DNA from: UBA9464 sp003445095
Lineage (GTDB): Bacteria > Verrucomicrobiota > Verrucomicrobiia > Limisphaerales > UBA9464
Direction of reading: 5' to 3'
NCBI GenBank assembly: GCA_035437945.1
Contig: DAOMZG010000282.1
Coordinates: 1 to 9,233 of the forward strand
DNA length: 9,233 nt
The notes beneath the pieces were generated by a model. The model did no database searches and had not been told where the DNA came from. It saw nothing but the letters and a program-made list of their open reading frames with translations. Made by a program: the position numbers and the translations under genes. This document shows positions 5,999 to 9,233 of this stretch, piece by piece (within the stretch, counting starts at the first letter, position 1; the number at the start of each line of letters is the position of its first letter).

Positions 5999-7474
5999 AT
6001 GAAACCGACGACCGCAGATAGCAGCTCGCCGCCCAGACCTTTCCTCGTCAGAGGACGCATGCCCTGGGCCGCCGGAGCCGCCGTGCTCGTAGTTGGGATT
6101 CTCGCGGCGAGCTGCGCGCTGTTGCACCAAGAGACGCTGGAAACCACCTCGTTGCTGCAGTCGATCTCGGGCAAGGGTAAGTCAAGCGGGACTAACGCGA
6201 TGGTGGCGTTGCAGGGTAAGGTCATGCGCGAAGCCGATCAATACGTGGCCGCGATCGCCCAGGCCACTGACGACTTCCGAGCTCAGGTGGGAACAATAGA
6301 GGCCCGCGACGCCGCGCAGCAATGGAAGCTCAACGAGGCCACGGTTGCGTACGTCAACGCCACCGGGGAAAACCCGGTCGTCAACGCGGTGGGCATGGTG
6401 GTTTTAGCTTCGCTGTCTCGGATGGTGGTCGAGGATTACTGGGTCGGAAAAAAGTTTGGCGCTACCGCCCTTCCGCTGCTTGAGACCCAGCGGCGTCTGG
6501 AAACGAATGCCTGGACCCTGGTGGACGGCGTGTTGACACCGGAACAAAAAGAAGAGCTGCGCAATCTCATCCTTGTGGCCCGGGAGCGACAACCGGACTT
6601 GCGCTACGTGACGGTGATTCGATTGCCCGAACTGACCAGCACGCTGAGCCAAGTTCCCATTGAAGGGCAGAGCCGGAAACCAGGAAGTCTGTTCAGCCTC
6701 CTTTACCTCAATCCTCTGGCAGGCCTCGACCCAACCACCCAAGCGATTCAGCAAAGCCGCATCCTGGCGCAGCGCGCGATGTATTACGTGGAGCGTGCCC
6801 CGATGTTGCTTGGCTGGCAGGTGGAGCTGACGACCTATCAATTGGCGGCTCAGCCGGAGACCCAAGGAGTGTTGTCCGACGTGGATGCCGTGGCGAAGTC
6901 TGCGACAGTTTTCGCGAAGACGGCCGAAGGCTTGCCCCAGCTCGTGAGCGACCAGCGACAAGCTGCCATCGACCAACTTTTCGCCGGCATCGCTGCGGAG
7001 CGCACCAACCTCCTCGCCGCGCTGAACGCGCAGGAAGGGCAACTTCGCCAACTCTTGCCGCCGATGCGCGAGACCATGGCCGCGGGCGGCGACATGGCCA
7101 ATTCGGTCAAAGGCGCCGTGACCTCTCTTGATGCATTCGTCCGCTACGTTTCGCCGCCGGAAACGAACAAAACGGTCTCGGCCACGAACGCCAAGCCGTT
7201 TGACGTCCTAGACTATGGCCAAGCCGCCAGCCAAATCGGAGTCGCCGCACAACAGCTCAACCAGTTGCTCAGTGCGGTCAACCAGAGCCTTCCGCAGGCG
7301 AACATTCTGGGCCAGCAAACGGTCGCGGAAGCGCGGGCGCTCTTGAACCACGCCTTTCGTCTCACTCTTTTGCTGATTGTCGTCGCGGGAATCGTGGCCG
7401 TGCTGGTCGTGTGGACCTGCCGGAGGCTTTTACCGACCCAAGTCGCGAGAGGTCTCGACACACGATCGGTTTAA
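5999..7474 (+). CDS. Uncharacterised protein with N- and C-terminal membrane segments and a large periplasmic helical domain
   Basis: I do not recognise a named family. From the ATG at 5999 the product has 491 residues. A cytoplasmic tail with three Arg precedes a membrane segment at about 22-43, and a second one spans 455-473 and ends in CRRLLP. So about 410 residues should be periplasmic, held at both ends like the sensor part of a transducer, yet no signalling domain follows. The middle is Ala/Gln/Leu-rich and helical, with coiled-coil character at 290-380 and 405-450. The most distinctive stretches are SLSRMVVEDYWV (138-149), LPLLETQRRLETNAW (158-172) and SLFSLLYLNPLAGLDPTT (230-247). LAASC (36-39) resembles a lipobox, but the residue three before Cys39 is Ala. 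Alternative starts are TTG at 5894 and ATG at 6059, the latter after AGAGGA but only 3 bases away. The charged tail before the membrane segment favours 5999. Confidence 0.75.
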   Translation: MKPTTADSSSPPRPFLVRGRMPWAAGAAVLVVGILAASCALLHQETLETTSLLQSISGKGKSSGTNAMVALQGKVMREADQYVAAIAQATDDFRAQVGTIEARDAAQQWKLNEATVAYVNATGENPVVNAVGMVVLASLSRMVVEDYWVGKKFGATALPLLETQRRLETNAWTLVDGVLTPEQKEELRNLILVARERQPDLRYVTVIRLPELTSTLSQVPIEGQSRKPGSLFSLLYLNPLAGLDPTTQAIQQSRILAQRAMYYVERAPMLLGWQVELTTYQLAAQPETQGVLSDVDAVAKSATVFAKTAEGLPQLVSDQRQAAIDQLFAGIAAERTNLLAALNAQEGQLRQLLPPMRETMAAGGDMANSVKGAVTSLDAFVRYVSPPETNKTVSATNAKPFDVLDYGQAASQIGVAAQQLNQLLSAVNQSLPQANILGQQTVAEARALLNHAFRLTLLLIVVAGIVAVLVVWTCRRLLPTQVARGLDTRSV

Positions 7475-7772
7475 GCGAAAACTACCGTCGTTTGAGGCCA
7501 TCCTTCGCCAGGGAATGCTTGGAAAAGCTTTCGTGATGAACGCGACCAATCGGCCGGAGGTGGTAACCTCATTTCTCGGAGCACTCGCACCCGTATGCGC
7601 GGCGAAATCATTCGCGGAGCGACGGCCCAGCGGGCGGAGACTTCGCTGGAACCGGAAACGCCCTTGGCCAGTGCTGGCCGCGAGACGAACCCGACTAAGC
7701 CGCGAACTTGAATGACCGCAGCAATCAAGCTTTCAGTTCCCATCAGCCAAATTTAGCCTCAATCCGTAATTC
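7475..7772. other. Intergenic spacer before the porin gene
   Basis: No gene is supported. There is one perfect short palindrome, GGCCAGTGCTGGCC (7666-7679), in the middle. The 30 bases before the porin ATG are AT-rich (CCAAATTTAGCC...CCGTAATTC) but offer no Shine-Dalgarno site. A promoter for the porin is expected here; I cannot place it. Confidence 0.4.
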
Positions 7773-9068
7773 ATGAAATTGACATCCTCCAGCACCACCC
7801 TCCTCCGGTCCGGAATCGGCTTAACCCTCGCCGCCCCCGTTTCACTACTCGCGGCCGGAATCGAACTGTACGAAATAGCCACACCTGACGTCGGCCTAGC
7901 CTCGGCAGGGTATGCGTCGCGGGCGCAGGACGCGTCCACCGTGTTTAAGAATCCGGCGGGCATGAATCTGCTCGTGGGGACACAAGTGCAAGCCGGACTC
8001 CAGCTCACTTACGGCGACGTGGAGTTTTCCCCGAATTCCGACACGTCCGCCCGCCTCGGAACCGAAAACGGCGGTAACGCGGTGGGTGCGCTACCGGCCC
8101 TCAGCCTTTTTTACGTGCAGGAGTTGGGCGAGAAATGGCGCGTTGGATTTGGAACGTTGTCGTACTTTGGCCTGCTGCAAAACTACGACGACAATTGGGT
8201 CGGGCGCTATTACGTGCAGGAAGGCGGCGTCGTGGGCGTCAGCCTAATGCCGACAATTAGTTACGAGGTGAACGACTGGCTGTCGGTGGGTGCCGGCCTC
8301 AACGCGATGTACGGTTATATGAAGAATGAGCTCGCGGTGAACAACCTCGATCCGCTCATCGGGGACGGGCAATTGAGCCTCTCCGACCGGACCTGGGGTT
8401 TCGGCGCTAACGCGGGCGTCATGATCCGGCTGAGCGAGAAGACTCGAGTGGGTGCGACTTATCTCTCTCGAGTGAATCTCGACTTCGAGGACACCCCTAC
8501 ATTCTCCAATCTTGGGCCCGGCTTGAGCGGTCTTCTCGCCAACACCTCCCAGCTCAATCTGGGCGTGACCGTGCCGCAATCGGTGATGGCCAGTGTCTAT
8601 CATCAACTAACTGAAAAGCTCGCCGTGATGGTTGACCTAGGCTGGCAGAACTGGGAGCAGTTTGGGCAGGTGCAGGTAGGCGTGGACGCGCCGGTCACCA
8701 CTCCCGAAGATCCCAAGGCGTTCACCACCAATCTCAATTATCAAGACACCTGGCACGGAGCGGTCGGCGTCCAATACCAGCTTAGCGAGAAGTGGCAGTT
8801 GACCAGCGGCGTGGCGTACGACAGTTCAGCCGTTAGCGACGAAGATCGGACAGTAACCGTACCGATGGGCAAGGCGCTGCGTGTGGGCCTCGGCGTACAG
8901 TGGCAGTTTTCTCCCAAGCTGAGCCTGGGTGCCGCGTACGAATTCCTGTGGGCGGGTGACATGTCGGTGGACCAAGGCAAGGATGACAGCCTCCGCGGAC
9001 GAGTGGCCGGTTCGTACGACAACGCTTGGTTCTCTTTCTTTACGTTGAATCTCAACTGGAAACTCTGA
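7773..9068 (+). CDS. FadL/OmpP1/TodX family outer-membrane porin
   Basis: The 431-residue protein begins with a signal peptide: a hydrophobic run at 14-27 and probable cleavage near Ala27-Ala28. A mature N-terminus AGIELYEIATPDVGLASAGYAS follows, then the family hallmark DASTVFKNPAGM (53-64). The Asn-Pro-Ala motif and the Gly/Ala-rich hatch before it are typical of FadL, a 14-strand barrel that lets long-chain fatty acids or other hydrophobic compounds cross the outer membrane. The rest shows alternating amphipathic strands, including KWRVGFGTLSYFG and WLSVGAGLNAMYGY, and ends in a strand LNLNWKL. The terminal residue is Leu instead of the usual Phe, with Trp two before it. Length is normal for the family. 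The start is ATG at 7773 with no Shine-Dalgarno site. A further secreted-protein start follows after 59 bp. The substrate cannot be read from sequence. Confidence 0.93.
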   Translation: MKLTSSSTTLLRSGIGLTLAAPVSLLAAGIELYEIATPDVGLASAGYASRAQDASTVFKNPAGMNLLVGTQVQAGLQLTYGDVEFSPNSDTSARLGTENGGNAVGALPALSLFYVQELGEKWRVGFGTLSYFGLLQNYDDNWVGRYYVQEGGVVGVSLMPTISYEVNDWLSVGAGLNAMYGYMKNELAVNNLDPLIGDGQLSLSDRTWGFGANAGVMIRLSEKTRVGATYLSRVNLDFEDTPTFSNLGPGLSGLLANTSQLNLGVTVPQSVMASVYHQLTEKLAVMVDLGWQNWEQFGQVQVGVDAPVTTPEDPKAFTTNLNYQDTWHGAVGVQYQLSEKWQLTSGVAYDSSAVSDEDRTVTVPMGKALRVGLGVQWQFSPKLSLGAAYEFLWAGDMSVDQGKDDSLRGRVAGSYDNAWFSFFTLNLNWKL

Positions 9069-9127
9069 TTTTGGCCCTTTTTCCCTTCGGCTAAACCCAG
9101 CCTCTAGCACGCCCACCACGACCTGCC

Positions 9128-9233
9128 ATGAAACTTACTCTGCGTTTTCTCCCTCACTACCTGCTGCTGGCCGCGGGACTAATCGCCTCCGCGGCGACCA
9201 GACTCGCCTAAACCCTCCAGTCGGGCCAGACCC
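9128..9233 (+). pseudogene. Start of a secreted-protein gene interrupted by an in-frame TAA (partial at window edge)
   Basis: An ATG at 9128 opens a frame coding a clear signal peptide: MKLTLRFLPHY followed by LLLAAGLIASAAT. A TAA at 9209-9211 ends it after 27 codons. Beyond the stop the same frame stays open to the window edge and reads TLQSGQTP. A CAA codon in place of TAA would give a continuous RLAQTLQSGQTP, so a single C-to-T change is the simplest explanation. Either the gene has been broken by a nonsense mutation, or the base is a sequencing error, or this is a genuine tiny peptide. The gene would follow the porin by 59 bp in the same direction. Secreted SGNH/GDSL hydrolases are one possible identity, since their mature ends often start in this style near FadL genes; this is a guess. 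Confidence 0.4.

Noticed and set aside
6404..7051. Leftward 215-codon open frame opposite the two-membrane-segment protein
   Set aside because: It shows Arg/His/Gln-rich shadow composition, has no start context, and lies wholly inside a real gene on the other strand.
7666..7679. GGCCAGTGCTGGCC palindrome as a terminator
   Set aside because: It lies about 190 bp past the upstream stop codon and has no T-run, so it is noted only within the spacer description.

Overview
The window looks like chromosomal DNA from a verrucomicrobial bacterium, probably of the Pedosphaera/Limisphaera type. The main clue is the secreted protein at 949-1755. It ends in a Trp-Pro-Ala-Ser / 'ATN' / 'FFRLRR' module of the kind that recurs at the C-termini of exported proteins in that group. 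Other pointers are moderately high GC, mostly weak or absent Shine-Dalgarno sites, wide gene-poor spacers, and a Gram-negative outer-membrane porin. The assignment rests on recalled family style, not on a search.

The left half (1-3409) is transcribed leftward. It holds the first 36 codons of an aminopeptidase P family enzyme cut by the window edge, a multi-pass DUF457/YdjM-like membrane protein, a secreted protein of unknown function, and a stand-alone AAA_14/DUF4143 ATPase with a nuclease-like C-terminus. The spacer at 1756-2212 carries a perfect 12-bp inverted repeat and a degenerate 'TTTTTGACAGGATTTACGGGA' element. A second inverted repeat (ATTTTGAC-N9-GTCAAAAT) sits just before the ATPase start and may be its operator.

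The region 3410-4153 is a decayed spacer at the switch of transcription direction. Its only recognisable content is a leftward fragment resembling the C-terminus of a retropepsin-like (clan AA) aspartic protease.

The right half (4154-9233) is transcribed rightward. A MoaD/ThiS-like ubiquitin-fold protein ending in Gly-Gly is followed 3 bp later by a six-Asp-box beta-propeller. The two Gly codons themselves form the ribosome-binding site of the propeller gene, so the pair is almost certainly one operon. Next come a 491-residue two-membrane-segment protein of unknown function, a FadL/OmpP1-family outer-membrane porin, and the start of a secreted-protein frame that meets an in-frame TAA after 27 codons, although the frame stays open beyond it.

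The most interesting points are the MoaD-like/propeller pair and its dual-use Gly-Gly codons, the ATPase palindrome, the two-membrane-segment unknown, and the interrupted frame after the porin. I found no complete mobile element, CRISPR array, tRNA or rRNA.
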